From JASLEW01 sp035544875 (lineage in GTDB: Bacteria; Acidobacteriota; Thermoanaerobaculia; Multivoradales; UBA5704), in assembly GCA_035544875.1 (NCBI GenBank), contig DASZZP010000064.1, forward strand, positions 1-64,000: a stretch of 64,000 nt of DNA. The letters run 5' to 3'. The notes below the pieces were generated by a model. The model had not been told where the DNA came from. It saw nothing but the letters and a program-made list of their open reading frames with translations, and ran no database searches. The translations under genes and the position numbers were made by a program. Of this stretch, positions 18,048-27,159 are shown one piece after another; positions within the stretch are counted from its first letter, which is position 1, and each line of letters begins with the position of its first letter.

Positions 18048-18968
18048 ATGGCTGCTTCCCGCGTCGCACTCAAGATCGACGTCGACACCTACCGCGGCAC
18101 CCGCGACGGCGTGCCCGCGATGCTCGAGGAGCTGGCAGCGGCCGGCGTGCGGGCGAGCTTCTTCTTCACCCTCGGCCCCGACCGCTCCGGCCGGGCCATA
18201 TGGCGCGTCTTCACCAAGCCGGGATTCCTCGCCAAGATGGTGCGCACCAACGCGGCGCGGATGTACGGCTGGCGCACCGCCCTGTACGGCACCTTGCTTC
18301 CGGCGCCGCAGATCGGCCGGCGCTGCCGCGAAGTCCTTCTGCGCTGCCGGGAAGCCGGACACGAAATCGGCCTCCACGCCTGGGACCACGTCACCTGGCA
18401 GGACCGGCTGGGGCGGCTCGGCCGGCCGGCGGTCGACGCCCTGCTGGAGCGCGGCATCGCGGCCTTTGCCGCGCTCTTTGGCGAACCGCCGCGCGGCTTC
18501 GCGGCGCCCGCCTGGTTCTGCACCGCCGACGGCTGGGCAGCCCTCGAGGAGCGCGGCTTCGACTACCTGTCGGTGTCGCGCGGCGCGGCGGCGCCCTTCT
18601 TCCCGTCCGTTGACGGGCGGGTGCTGCGCACTCTGGAGGTGCCCACCACCCTGCCGACCCTCGACGAGGAGCTCGGGCGCGACGGGATCACGGCGGCCAA
18701 CTACGTCTCCCGCCTGATCGAGCGCTACCTACCGGGGCGCGACGAGGTGCTGACCTTGCACGCCGAGTCGGAAGGGCTCGCCTACCGCGGGCTCTTCCGC
18801 GAGCTGCTGGCCCGCCACCGGGAGCTGGGCATCGCCAGCCTCACGGTCGGCGAGCTGGCTGCCGCCCGGCGCGCTCAGGCGCCGGTGCGCGAAGTGTTGA
18901 TGGGGCGCGTCCCCGGCCGCGCCGGCGAGGTCGTGCTCGTGGGTGAGCCCATCGTCACGACCGCGTAG
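18048..18968 (+). CDS. arnD: 4-deoxy-4-formamido-L-arabinose-phosphoundecaprenol deformylase-like
   Basis: 306 residues. VALKIDVDTYRGTRDGVPAML matches the opening of ArnD (catalytic Asp in IDVDT). The motif EIGLHAWDHVTWQDR (metal-binding histidines) and TLPTLDEELGRDG, then VLTLHAESEG, follow the ArnD order of this polysaccharide-deacetylase family member. It removes the formyl group after transfer to the lipid carrier, committing the sugar to lipid A. Its last 94 bases are antisense to the end of the arnT-like gene. Co-transcribed with the decarboxylase. Confidence 0.9.
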   Translation: MAASRVALKIDVDTYRGTRDGVPAMLEELAAAGVRASFFFTLGPDRSGRAIWRVFTKPGFLAKMVRTNAARMYGWRTALYGTLLPAPQIGRRCREVLLRCREAGHEIGLHAWDHVTWQDRLGRLGRPAVDALLERGIAAFAALFGEPPRGFAAPAWFCTADGWAALEERGFDYLSVSRGAAAPFFPSVDGRVLRTLEVPTTLPTLDEELGRDGITAANYVSRLIERYLPGRDEVLTLHAESEGLAYRGLFRELLARHRELGIASLTVGELAAARRAQAPVREVLMGRVPGRAGEVVLVGEPIVTTA

Positions 18969-20848
18969 GGCGAAGCTTTCAGCCCGCTCTCGTCGTAGAG
19001 CAAGACCAGCTGGCGGCGCAGCTCCGGCGGCAACCGGCCGAGCGCATCGAGTGTGACCACCACCCGGGCGGCGGGGTGGCTCGCCAGCAGCTCCGCGAGC
19101 TGCCGCGGGTCGGCGATCGGCACCACGGCCCAGCCCAGGTCGAAGCCGATGATGCCCAGCGCGGCCTCGCTCGGCTGATAGGCGAAGACCGGAGGCGGGC
19201 TGAGCCGCGCGATGGCGGCGGTGAGGTCATGGAGGTTCTTGATCGGATCGACCGCCGCCTTGACCGCGGTTTGGTAGACCACCAGCAGCGCCAGGTAGGG
19301 GACCAACAGCCAGGCGGCCGCCGGCAGGGTGCGCCGCCGCAGGTGGGCCAGCAGGCGCGCCAGCAGCAGGCCGCTCGCGGCGAGCGCGGCAAGCCCGCCC
19401 GCCGCAAGGCGCGGAGCGTCGAGCCCGGCCTGCAGCGCGGATGTCCGCAGCGTCCGCAGTGTCTGCAGAGTGGGCAGCGTCGGGAGCACCCGCGCCAGTG
19501 AGTCCGGCGGCGCCCAGCGCAGCCCGAGGGCGGCCAGCCAGAGCAACGCCGGCAGGACTGCCGCCAGGGCCAGGAGCAGCAGCGCGGTGGCGCGGTCCCA
19601 GCGGCGCTCCGGCGCCGGCGGGCCGTCTTGCCGCAGCCCGGCGAGCCACCAGGCGACGTTGATGGCCAGGGCCGGCAAGAGAGGCACCAGGTAGAGGGTG
19701 CGCTTGCTGGCGGCGACGGAGAGGAGGAGGACGCCGATGCCGCAGCAGGCGAGGAGCAAGTGGCGTGCCTCGGCGGAGGCCTCGCCGCCCCCGACGGAGG
19801 CCTCGCCGCCGCCGGCGCCCGCGGCGGCCGCCTGGGGCTCGGGAGCGAGAGCGCCCATGCTTGGCGCCCGGCCTGCCCGGCTTGCCCGCAGCAAGGCCGG
19901 CAAGGCGAGCGTCCAGGGAAGCAGGGCCGGCGCGCCGGCCGTCAAGTAGTACCAGAACGGCTGGCGGTGGCCGTAAGCGCGGCCCGCCTCGGTGCTCAAC
20001 AGCCGGCCCACCGTGTTGCCGATCAGGCACTCCCGCAGCGCCGGCCACCCCGCCTCCCGCACCAGCGCCCAGGCCCATGGCAGCGCGATCGCCGCGAATA
20101 GCGGCAGGCCGACCGCCGCCAGCGGTGCGAGCAGGCGCCAGCGAGCCGCTCTCCCGCCCGAGCTGGGGCGGGCCAGCGCCAGGTAGAGCAGCGGCGGCCC
20201 GAGAGCGAGCCCCAACCCGGCCACCCCCTTGGTGAGGAACGCCAGCGGCGCGGCGGCGGCCACGGCCAGGATGGCCCAGCGCCGCTCGGCGGCCGCCCAA
20301 TCGGGGCGCGGGGCGGCCAGCGCGGCGAAGCCGAAGTAGGCCACGCCCACCAGGAATACCAGCGCCGGGTCGACGAGCACCCGCCCCATGTCTTCGCCGA
20401 ATTCCGCGCAAGAGGCCAGAACGCCCGCCGCCAGCAGGCCGAGCCGCTCGCCCCCGAGCCGCCGCCCGAAAGCATAGGTCGCGAGCAGGGCCAACGTCGC
20501 GAACAGGGCCGATGGCACCCGCGCGGTGGCGTCCGAGGCACCGAGGAGCTTGAACGAGGCCGCCTGCACCCACCAGTAGAAGGGCGGCTTCTCGAGGAAC
20601 GGCTGGCCGTTTAGCCGCGGCACCACGTAGTCGCCGCTGGCGGCCATCGCCTTGCCCACCGCGGCATCGCGTGGCTCGTCCGGGGTCCACAGCGAGTGCG
20701 ACCCGATGCCGGCAAACGAGAAAGCGCCGGCGAGCAAGGCGACCGCGAGTGCCGGCAGCGCGGGCGCGCGGGGCGCCGTTTGGCCGGATGGCGCGGCAGC
20801 TTGCTGCCGCCACGGCGGCGACTGGGTCGATCCCTCGGGCGCGGTCAT
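18875..20848 (-). CDS. ArnT-like GT-C lipid-linked sugar transferase (GT39/GT83 type)
   Basis: 657 residues with about a dozen membrane segments. The periplasmic loop motif WTPDEPRDAAVGKAM near residues 53-67 carries the catalytic acidic residue of ArnT/PMT-type enzymes. The next motif, GQPFLEKPPFYWWVQA, is also typical of ArnT. Given the neighbours, it probably transfers aminoarabinose from undecaprenyl phosphate to lipid A. Longer than E. coli ArnT (550). The N-terminal 35 residues are low complexity and partly encoded by a palindromic repeat (20793-20810). It runs opposite to arnD, overlapping it by 94 bases, so both final 31 codons are constrained. Confidence 0.8.
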   Translation of the reverse strand: MTAPEGSTQSPPWRQQAAAPSGQTAPRAPALPALAVALLAGAFSFAGIGSHSLWTPDEPRDAAVGKAMAASGDYVVPRLNGQPFLEKPPFYWWVQAASFKLLGASDATARVPSALFATLALLATYAFGRRLGGERLGLLAAGVLASCAEFGEDMGRVLVDPALVFLVGVAYFGFAALAAPRPDWAAAERRWAILAVAAAAPLAFLTKGVAGLGLALGPPLLYLALARPSSGGRAARWRLLAPLAAVGLPLFAAIALPWAWALVREAGWPALRECLIGNTVGRLLSTEAGRAYGHRQPFWYYLTAGAPALLPWTLALPALLRASRAGRAPSMGALAPEPQAAAAGAGGGEASVGGGEASAEARHLLLACCGIGVLLLSVAASKRTLYLVPLLPALAINVAWWLAGLRQDGPPAPERRWDRATALLLLALAAVLPALLWLAALGLRWAPPDSLARVLPTLPTLQTLRTLRTSALQAGLDAPRLAAGGLAALAASGLLLARLLAHLRRRTLPAAAWLLVPYLALLVVYQTAVKAAVDPIKNLHDLTAAIARLSPPPVFAYQPSEAALGIIGFDLGWAVVPIADPRQLAELLASHPAARVVVTLDALGRLPPELRRQLVLLYDESGLKASPYAVVTMGSPTSTTSPARPGTRPINTSRTGA

Positions 20849-21009
20849 CCGCCGGACTCTAGCAGCCTGTTAGGGGCCCTCCCGGGGCGGATGACAAGCG
20901 CGCGCGACCGAGGTAAGGTTCGCGGCGGACCCACACGGCAGCGACTCTCGCGGTAGTCGGAGGGTCAGGGCGCCGGAGCCCGCTGGGCACGAGGAGCGTC
21001 AAGGCAGCG

Positions 21010-22314
21010 ATGGAAACCAGCAGTCGCCTCGCCGCCGCGCCCGCCGGCGAGCCTCTTCCCGCGCCGGGCGAGCTCGCGGAATGCGCGCGGCGAGCGCAGC
21101 GGGACCGGCGCTGGCAGCGGCTCGCCTACTGGGGCTATGCCCTGCACCTGTTCACCATCTTCGGCATCGCGCTCTCCAACATCCTGCTCGGGCTGACGCT
21201 GCTCGCCGCGCCGCGCGCCCTCCTGGCGCGGCGCGTGCGCTGGAGCGGCCTCGAGCCGATCCTGGTGCCGATGGGCTTTTACCTCGTCTTCCTTTTCGCC
21301 GCCATCGCCTTGTCGTTCGAGCCGCGCACCAGCTGGACGGCGGCCGGCGACGCCTTCGCGCTCGCCACCCTCTTCCTCGGTCCCGGGTTGGTGCGCGGCG
21401 AGCGCCAGGCGCGGCGCCTGATCGACGGTCTGATCGTGGTGGCGGCGCTGCTGGCGGTCAAGGGACTGTCGCAATACCTGACCGGCTACGGCGAGCTCGA
21501 GCGCCGGATCCGCGGCCCGTTCTCCCACTACATGACCTTCTCCGGCGTGCTGTTGATCTGCGACGTGCTGCTGCTGACCGCGCTCGCCTTCTCCCGCGAG
21601 CGGCGCCAGCTCTGGCGCTGGGCGGCGCTGCTGGCGATCAACGCGGCGCTGGTGGGCACGCTGACCCGCGGCGCCTGGGTGGCACTGGGGCTGACTCTCG
21701 CCGCCCTGCTGTTTCTGCGCAGCCCGCGCTCGCTGGTGTGGTGCGTCCCGGCGGCCATGATCGTGGTGCTGATGGCGCCGGCGCGGGTGCTGCACCGCGT
21801 GGTCTCGATCTTCGATCTGCGTGACGACTCCAACTACGACCGCCTCTGCATGATCGACGCCGGCCTGCACATGGTCGCCGAGCGCCCGCTGGTCGGGCTG
21901 GGGCCGGACATGGTGGATTATCGCTACGAGATCTACCGCCAGCCGACCGCGCCCCGCTACTGGGTGCCACATCTGCACAACAGCTTCCTCGAGCTGGCGG
22001 CGGAACGCGGCCTGCCCGAGCTGGCGGCCTACCTCTGGATGATGGCTACCGCGCTCCTGCTCGCGGCGCGCCGCTATCGCGCCGAAGGCGGGCTGGCCGG
22101 TCCGCGGGCCGATTTCTACCTTGGATGCATCCTGGCGCTGGTTGCCTTCAACCTCGCCGGGCTGTTCGAGAACAACTGGGGAGACGCCGAGGTCAAGCGC
22201 CTGGCGCTCTTCGTGATGATGCTGCCCTTCTGCCTCGAGCTGGCCGACGGCGAGCGGCGCGAGCAGACCGGCGACCGCTCCGAGCCCGCAGGCGGCGCCA
22301 CCTCCCCTGCATGA
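21010..22314 (+). CDS. O-antigen ligase / polymerase family membrane protein (WaaL/Wzy-type)
   Basis: 434 residues and about 10-12 membrane segments from residue 40 on. The Wzy_C-type periplasmic region contains GLGPDMVDYRY and HLHNSFLELAAERGLPELAAYLW (the conserved His and Arg/Glu of O-antigen ligases). It would join O-antigen to lipid A core or polymerise repeat units in the inner membrane. Divergent from the arnT-like gene, with only about 160 bases between. Its stop overlaps the next ATG (ATGA), so the two are a transcriptional unit. Confidence 0.85.
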   Translation: METSSRLAAAPAGEPLPAPGELAECARRAQRDRRWQRLAYWGYALHLFTIFGIALSNILLGLTLLAAPRALLARRVRWSGLEPILVPMGFYLVFLFAAIALSFEPRTSWTAAGDAFALATLFLGPGLVRGERQARRLIDGLIVVAALLAVKGLSQYLTGYGELERRIRGPFSHYMTFSGVLLICDVLLLTALAFSRERRQLWRWAALLAINAALVGTLTRGAWVALGLTLAALLFLRSPRSLVWCVPAAMIVVLMAPARVLHRVVSIFDLRDDSNYDRLCMIDAGLHMVAERPLVGLGPDMVDYRYEIYRQPTAPRYWVPHLHNSFLELAAERGLPELAAYLWMMATALLLAARRYRAEGGLAGPRADFYLGCILALVAFNLAGLFENNWGDAEVKRLALFVMMLPFCLELADGERREQTGDRSEPAGGATSPA

Positions 22315-23750
22315 GCCTCCACCCACAGGCGGCCGTCGGCCGCGCGCGCGGCGCCGGCGGCAGCGCCGGCCGGGCGGTGTGGGCCTGCTTCGCCGCCGGC
22401 CTGCTGCTGTCGCTGCTCATGGTCTGGCGCAGCCAGGTCGGAGGCGACCAGCTCAATCTGCTCGCCCGCGGCTGGCTGCTCGAGGCGCAGGGACGATTCA
22501 TCTCCTTCGGCAACCCGATGTCCACCGGGGGCAAGGCGCCGGGCGGCTTCACCAGCCTGCTCGTCGGGCTGCCGCTCATCGTCTGGCCGGACCACCGGGC
22601 GGCAACCCTGGTGGTCTTGCTCTTCCACGCGGCGGCTTTCGTGATCCTGGATCGGACGCTGGCCCGCATCGTTCAGCCCGCGGAGCGGCTGCTCTTTGCA
22701 CTGCTCTACTGGCTGAGCCCGTGGCGTTTCTACTACTCGGGTTTTCTGTGGAACCCCAACTATCTCTGCCTGTTCGCCTCGGCGCACCTGGCGACCGCCT
22801 TCGCGCAGCGCCGGCAGGCGGGGTTCTGGGCCTCGTTCCTGCACCTCGCCGCCCTGGTGCTGGCGGCCCAGGTCCACCCTTCGGCCCTGCTGCTCGCCGC
22901 CGCCTCCGCCCTGCTCTGGCTGCGCGGCTACTTGAAGATCCACCTCGGCGGTGCGATCGCGGGCTTCCTCGCCGCCAACCTGCCTCTCATCCCCTGGTAC
23001 CGCGAGGTGCTCGGCCACCCCGCGCTGTTGGCCGAGGCCAACAAGGGATTCCTGGGGCGCGGCCTGCTCTTCTCGCTGCCGCGCGGCCTCTTCTACTGGC
23101 TGCGCTACGCGTCGCTGTCGCTCGCCGGCCGCACCGGGCTCTTCGACTTCACCGAGGCGCTCGGCGCCGCGGCCAACCGCTGGCTCACCCGCGTCTTCTG
23201 GCTGCTGTCCGAGGTGATCGGCCCGCTGTCGGTGGTCCTGCCGCTGCTCGGGAGCTTCTGGCTGCTGCGGCGTTACCGCCACCGCTACCTCCGCCGCTTT
23301 CCGGCCGCCCCCGCCGCGCCCCAGCTCGACCGCGCCTGGCTGCACGGCTACGTCATTCTGACCTTGGTCGCTTCGGCCGCCGTCTTCATCGCCTCGCCCA
23401 CCACTCTCATGTACTGGCAGGCCTTCATCCTCTTTCACGCGGCCGTGCTGCCGCTGGTCCTCTGGTCCGGCCTTCTCCTCCGCACCCGCCACGCCTCGAA
23501 AGTGGTCACCGGCGCAGCTGTCTACGCCGCCCTCGCGCTCGTCCTCACCCTGGGCATGACCTTCGGCAGCCCTGACTACCGCTGCGCCGGCAGGGAGACC
23601 GTCGTCTTTCCCCTCTGCTGCGACTCGCCCATGTTCGGCCAGCTCCATATCCAAGCCACCTGCCCCTGGCCCCTCGACCAACCCGGCGGCTGGTGGCCCG
23701 ACATCCTCCCCAAGAGCCGCCCGGTCGCCCTCACCCCCGGACATCCCTGA
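22311..23750 (+). CDS. Polytopic membrane protein, probable GT-C fold glycosyltransferase
   Basis: 479 residues with about ten membrane segments starting at residue 22. The first periplasmic loop holds GGDQLNLLARGWLLEAQGRF and STGGKAPGGFTSLL, in the position where GT-C enzymes carry their acidic catalytic residues, though the DxD-type motif is not clear. WNPNYLCLF and QVHPSALLLAAA resemble other envelope GT-C-like proteins. The C-terminal 60 residues contain a cluster of Cys (YRCAGR, LCCDS, ATCPW), likely periplasmic. Coupled to the O-antigen ligase; the exact acceptor is unknown. Confidence 0.65.
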   Translation: MSLHPQAAVGRARGAGGSAGRAVWACFAAGLLLSLLMVWRSQVGGDQLNLLARGWLLEAQGRFISFGNPMSTGGKAPGGFTSLLVGLPLIVWPDHRAATLVVLLFHAAAFVILDRTLARIVQPAERLLFALLYWLSPWRFYYSGFLWNPNYLCLFASAHLATAFAQRRQAGFWASFLHLAALVLAAQVHPSALLLAAASALLWLRGYLKIHLGGAIAGFLAANLPLIPWYREVLGHPALLAEANKGFLGRGLLFSLPRGLFYWLRYASLSLAGRTGLFDFTEALGAAANRWLTRVFWLLSEVIGPLSVVLPLLGSFWLLRRYRHRYLRRFPAAPAAPQLDRAWLHGYVILTLVASAAVFIASPTTLMYWQAFILFHAAVLPLVLWSGLLLRTRHASKVVTGAAVYAALALVLTLGMTFGSPDYRCAGRETVVFPLCCDSPMFGQLHIQATCPWPLDQPGGWWPDILPKSRPVALTPGHP

Positions 23751-23777
23751 GGCGCAGCGCGGACCGCCTCGGAGTAC

Positions 23778-25370
23778 TTAGGCTGGCTGCTGCTCCTGAT
23801 GCTCCGGGCGAAGGAGGTCGAGGATGGTCTTGACGGGCGCGAAGGTGGCGACGGGGACTTCGAGGAAGGCGGTGTTCCAGCCGGCCATGGCACCGTTCCA
23901 GAGGCCGGGGCGCTCCAGCGCTTTCAGGGGGCGGCCTTCGTGCGATTTGGGGGCGATGAAGACGGTCGCGGGATCGATGAAGCGGGAGAGGTCGTAGGGG
24001 CGGCCGTGGCGGTCGAGCAGGGCGCAGGCGATGTCGGCTGGGTTGAAATGGGTCGCGGCGTCGAGGGCCGCCTGCTGCTCGGGCTCGTGCGGGTGGATCT
24101 GCGACGTCTCGACAATCTGCGGCGAGACCTCGCCCGTGGCGGCTTCGACCCAGAAAGGGCCGCCGCCGGGCTCGCCCAGGTTGCGCACCACGGCGGCGAC
24201 CCGCAGCGGCCGATCGAGCGCATCGATCAGGAAGCGCCGCAGCTCTTCCGGGCTGGCGGCCGCGCAGCGCCGGGGCAGCGGCCGCGACAGCTCGCGCTCG
24301 AGGAAGCGGCCGGCCTCTTCGAGCAAGGAGCGCGGCGGGCCTTCGCCGGCCTCGAGGCGCCCGAGGTAGTCGAAAGCCTGGTCGCGCAACGCCAGCAAGC
24401 AGCCGCCCGCCAGCTCCTTCCAGCGCACCGCCGGCGGCTGCCGGCTCTCGGGCAGCACATTGTCGATGTTCTTGAGCAGCACCAGGGCGCCCCCCTCTCT
24501 GGCCAGCTCGCCGAGGTTCTCGATCAGCGCGCCGTGGCCGCCGGGGCGGAAGAGCAGCGAGCCGTCCTGCAGCCGGAAGGGGCGGTGGTCGGGGTCGACT
24601 GCCAGCGTGTCGGTCGAGCGCCGCTGGTGCGAGAAGGAGACCTCGAAGTGCGCCGCGCAGTGCCCTTCGAGAAACGGGCGGCGGGCTTCCAGTAGCTCCG
24701 CGAAGGCGGCCTCGTGCTGCGGCGACACGGTGAAGTGGACGTGACAGACGCCCCGCGCGTCGCGGCCGTAAGCGGCGGCTTCGACGAGGTGCTCCTCGAA
24801 AGCGGTGCGCGGACCGGACGGGTAACGGTGGAACGGTATCAGCCCCTTCGGCCGCTCCGCCAGCGCGATACCCTGGCCGCTCAGCAGGTGGCGCAGGACG
24901 GCATGTCGCTCCTCGCCTTGCAGAGGGCCGCCGGCGAGCGCTGCCGGTCCGAGCGTCTGGCCGCTGCGTGCCAGCGAGGCGGCGAGCTCCTCGAAGAAGG
25001 CGAAGCGCCGCAGGTTGGCGAAGAAGGTCGCGACCTCCTCGGGTGGCTGCGGCTCCGGCTCGCCTCCGGCTTCCTCGAGGCGGTCGAGATAGGACTGCAG
25101 AGGCTTGAACATGCGCGTCGCGGCGCCCGAGGCGGGCACGAACTTGCGCACCTCGCCGACCGCGGCCGCTTCGCGGTAGCGCGCCGTCAAAGCGGGCTCC
25201 TCGCCTGGGGACAGACGGCGGATGCCGTCGCCGGGGCGGCACGGGCGCAGCACGCGCGTGAAGGGAGGCGGGTTGCGGAAGAGCTCGACCTGGCGCGCCG
25301 CCTCCTCGGGCGCGATGCCCAGCTCCGCCATCTGGCGGTCATCCTCGGGCGTGAACGGCGGGCGGCTCAT
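23778..25370 (-). CDS. DUF4301 family protein
   Basis: 530 residues from the ATG that overlaps the rfbC stop. The segment FVPASGAATRMFKPLQSYL near 85-105 and LLFRPGGHGALIENLGEL near 290-308 are the features I associate with DUF4301 proteins, which resemble nucleotidyltransferases: the G-x-A-T-R-M loop recalls sugar-nucleotide transferases. KNIDNVLPES and FIAPKSHEGRPLKALERPGLWNGAMAGWNT follow. Function unproven. Coupling to rfbB-rfbC suggests a role in activated sugars; one guess is that it supplies a nucleotide-sugar step, since no rfbA is nearby. Confidence 0.75.
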   Translation of the reverse strand: MSRPPFTPEDDRQMAELGIAPEEAARQVELFRNPPPFTRVLRPCRPGDGIRRLSPGEEPALTARYREAAAVGEVRKFVPASGAATRMFKPLQSYLDRLEEAGGEPEPQPPEEVATFFANLRRFAFFEELAASLARSGQTLGPAALAGGPLQGEERHAVLRHLLSGQGIALAERPKGLIPFHRYPSGPRTAFEEHLVEAAAYGRDARGVCHVHFTVSPQHEAAFAELLEARRPFLEGHCAAHFEVSFSHQRRSTDTLAVDPDHRPFRLQDGSLLFRPGGHGALIENLGELAREGGALVLLKNIDNVLPESRQPPAVRWKELAGGCLLALRDQAFDYLGRLEAGEGPPRSLLEEAGRFLERELSRPLPRRCAAASPEELRRFLIDALDRPLRVAAVVRNLGEPGGGPFWVEAATGEVSPQIVETSQIHPHEPEQQAALDAATHFNPADIACALLDRHGRPYDLSRFIDPATVFIAPKSHEGRPLKALERPGLWNGAMAGWNTAFLEVPVATFAPVKTILDLLRPEHQEQQPA

Positions 25371-25951
25371 CCCTGATTCGGGGCAATCGGAGCCAGGCGC
25401 CGGTACTCTTCGAGCCGCGGTAACAGCTCGGCCAGGCGGGGCCAGCCGCGGTCCCGCTCGTTGAGCGTCGGCGCCGCCTCCGGCCAGGCGATGGCAACCT
25501 CGGGATCGTTCCAGACCAGGCCAATCTCGTCGGCGCGGTCGTAGAGCTCGGTGCATTTGTACTGCACGTGCGCGGTCCCGCTGACGACGCAGAAGCCGTG
25601 CGCGAAGCCGGGTGGGACGTAGAGCTGCCGGAAGTTCTCGCCCGAGAGCGTCTCGCCTACCCAGCGGCCGAAAGTAGGCGAGCCGGGGCGCAGATCGACC
25701 ACCACGTCGAAGACCTCGCCCAGGATTGCGCGCACCAGCTTCCCCTGCGGCCGGCGGAGCTGCGCGTGCATGCCGCGCAGAGTTCCGCGGACCGCCGAGA
25801 AGGAGTGGTTGTCCTGCACGAACGGCTGCGCGATGCCGTGGTCGCGGAATCTTTCCTGGTGATAGGTCTCGAGGAAAAAGCCGCGCGGATCGCGGAACAC
25901 CACAGGCTCGATCAGCACCACCTCGGGTATCGCGGTGGGGATGAATTTCAT
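25367..25951 (-). CDS. rfbC: dTDP-4-dehydrorhamnose 3,5-epimerase
   Basis: 194 residues, the usual length. RmlC cupin fold: EPVVFRDPRGFFLETYHQERF, FVQDNHSFSAVRGTLRGMHAQ (catalytic His in RGMH), GKLVRAILGEVFDVVVDLR (catalytic Asp), YVPPGFAHGFCVVS and YKCTELYD (catalytic Tyr). Note MHAQLRRPQGKLV where most have MHYQ..P.AQ.KLV. Overlaps rfbB and the DUF4301 gene by ATGA on both sides, a tightly coupled trio for dTDP-rhamnose or a related deoxysugar. Confidence 0.95.
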   Translation of the reverse strand: MKFIPTAIPEVVLIEPVVFRDPRGFFLETYHQERFRDHGIAQPFVQDNHSFSAVRGTLRGMHAQLRRPQGKLVRAILGEVFDVVVDLRPGSPTFGRWVGETLSGENFRQLYVPPGFAHGFCVVSGTAHVQYKCTELYDRADEIGLVWNDPEVAIAWPEAAPTLNERDRGWPRLAELLPRLEEYRRLAPIAPNQG

Positions 25952-27075
25952 GCCGGCTCGTGCTCGCCGCCCCGCGGCTCCAGGGCGAGTCCTAGCCGCT
26001 GGCGGTCGTAGTTGCCGGCTTGCACCGCCCTGCACCAGTCGCGGTGGTCGAGGTACCAGCGCACCGTGGCCTCCAGCCCGGCCGCGAAGTCGTGCCGCGG
26101 CGCCCAGCCGAGCTCCCTTCTGACCTTGGCGTCGTCGATGGCGTAGCGGCGGTCGTGCCCGGGGCGGTCGGGGACGAAGGATTGGAGCTGCCGGTAGCTG
26201 GCGATGCCGCGCGCGGCGAGGGCGGGATTGGCGGCCGCCGGCCGCTGCCGCTCGAGGGCTTCGCAGAGGATGTCGACGATCTCGAGGTTGGTCTTCTCGC
26301 TGCGCCCGCCCAGGTTGTATTTCTCTCCCGGGCAGCCGCCGGCCAGCACGGCCAGGATGCCGCGGCAGTGGTCCTCGACGTGCAGCCAGTCGCGGACGTT
26401 GCCGCCGTCGCCATAGATCGGCAGCGGTTTGCCCTCGAGCGCATTGAGCACCATCAGCGGGATCAGTTTCTCCGGGAACTGGTACGGGCCGTAGTTGTTG
26501 GAGCAGTTGGTGATCAGGGCGGGCAGCCCATAGGTCTCGCGGTAGGCGCGCACCAGGTGGTCGGCGCTCGCCTTGGAGGCTGCATAGGGAGAGTTGGGGG
26601 CATAGGGTGTGGTCTCGCTGAAGGCGCCCGTGCCGCCCAGGCTGCCGTAGACCTCGTCTGTCGAGACATGCAGGAAGCGGAACTCGTGGCGGCCGCCCTC
26701 CGCCAGCCCGGCCAGGTGATGGCGCGACGCCTCGAGCAGCTCGAAGGCGCCGACGATGTTGGTCTGAATGAAGGCGCTGGCATCGTCGATCGAGCGGTCG
26801 ACGTGGCTCTCGGCGGCGAAGTTGACCACCGCGGCCGGCCGCGCCTCGGCGAACAGCCGGCGAACGGTCCGGCGGTCGGCGATGTCGCCCTCGACGAACT
26901 GCAGCCGCGGATGGTGCAAGACCTCGGACAGATTCTCGAGGCTGCCCGCGTAGGTGAGCTTGTCGAGCACCACCACCCGCTCGCCGGTTTCGGCCAGGAC
27001 GAGGCGGACGAAGTTGCAGCCGATAAAGCCGGCGCCGCCGGTGACGAGAAGAGTGGACAAGGTCTTGAGCCCCAC
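25948..27075 (-). CDS. rfbB: dTDP-glucose 4,6-dehydratase
   Basis: 375 residues from GTG 27075 (a TTG at 27060 is the alternative; upstream codons run into a repeat). VTGGAGFIGCNFVR nucleotide site, STDEVYGSLG (catalytic Thr-Asp-Glu), YAASKASADHLV (Tyr/Lys), NNYGPYQFPEKLIP and VRDWLHVEDHC all match RmlB. It makes dTDP-4-keto-6-deoxyglucose. A TATACT-like -10 box lies on the minus strand at 27123-27128, about 50 bases upstream, supporting the start. First gene of rfbB-rfbC-DUF4301; rfbA and rfbD are not in the window. Confidence 0.95.
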   Translation of the reverse strand: MGLKTLSTLLVTGGAGFIGCNFVRLVLAETGERVVVLDKLTYAGSLENLSEVLHHPRLQFVEGDIADRRTVRRLFAEARPAAVVNFAAESHVDRSIDDASAFIQTNIVGAFELLEASRHHLAGLAEGGRHEFRFLHVSTDEVYGSLGGTGAFSETTPYAPNSPYAASKASADHLVRAYRETYGLPALITNCSNNYGPYQFPEKLIPLMVLNALEGKPLPIYGDGGNVRDWLHVEDHCRGILAVLAGGCPGEKYNLGGRSEKTNLEIVDILCEALERQRPAAANPALAARGIASYRQLQSFVPDRPGHDRRYAIDDAKVRRELGWAPRHDFAAGLEATVRWYLDHRDWCRAVQAGNYDRQRLGLALEPRGGEHEPA

Positions 27076-27159
27076 CCCGCTGGGCTGCTGAGTGCGTGGG
27101 TCCGGCGGGCGAGCGGGCGAGAAGTATATAGCTGCCACCGTCTTCGGCGACCCCCAGGG

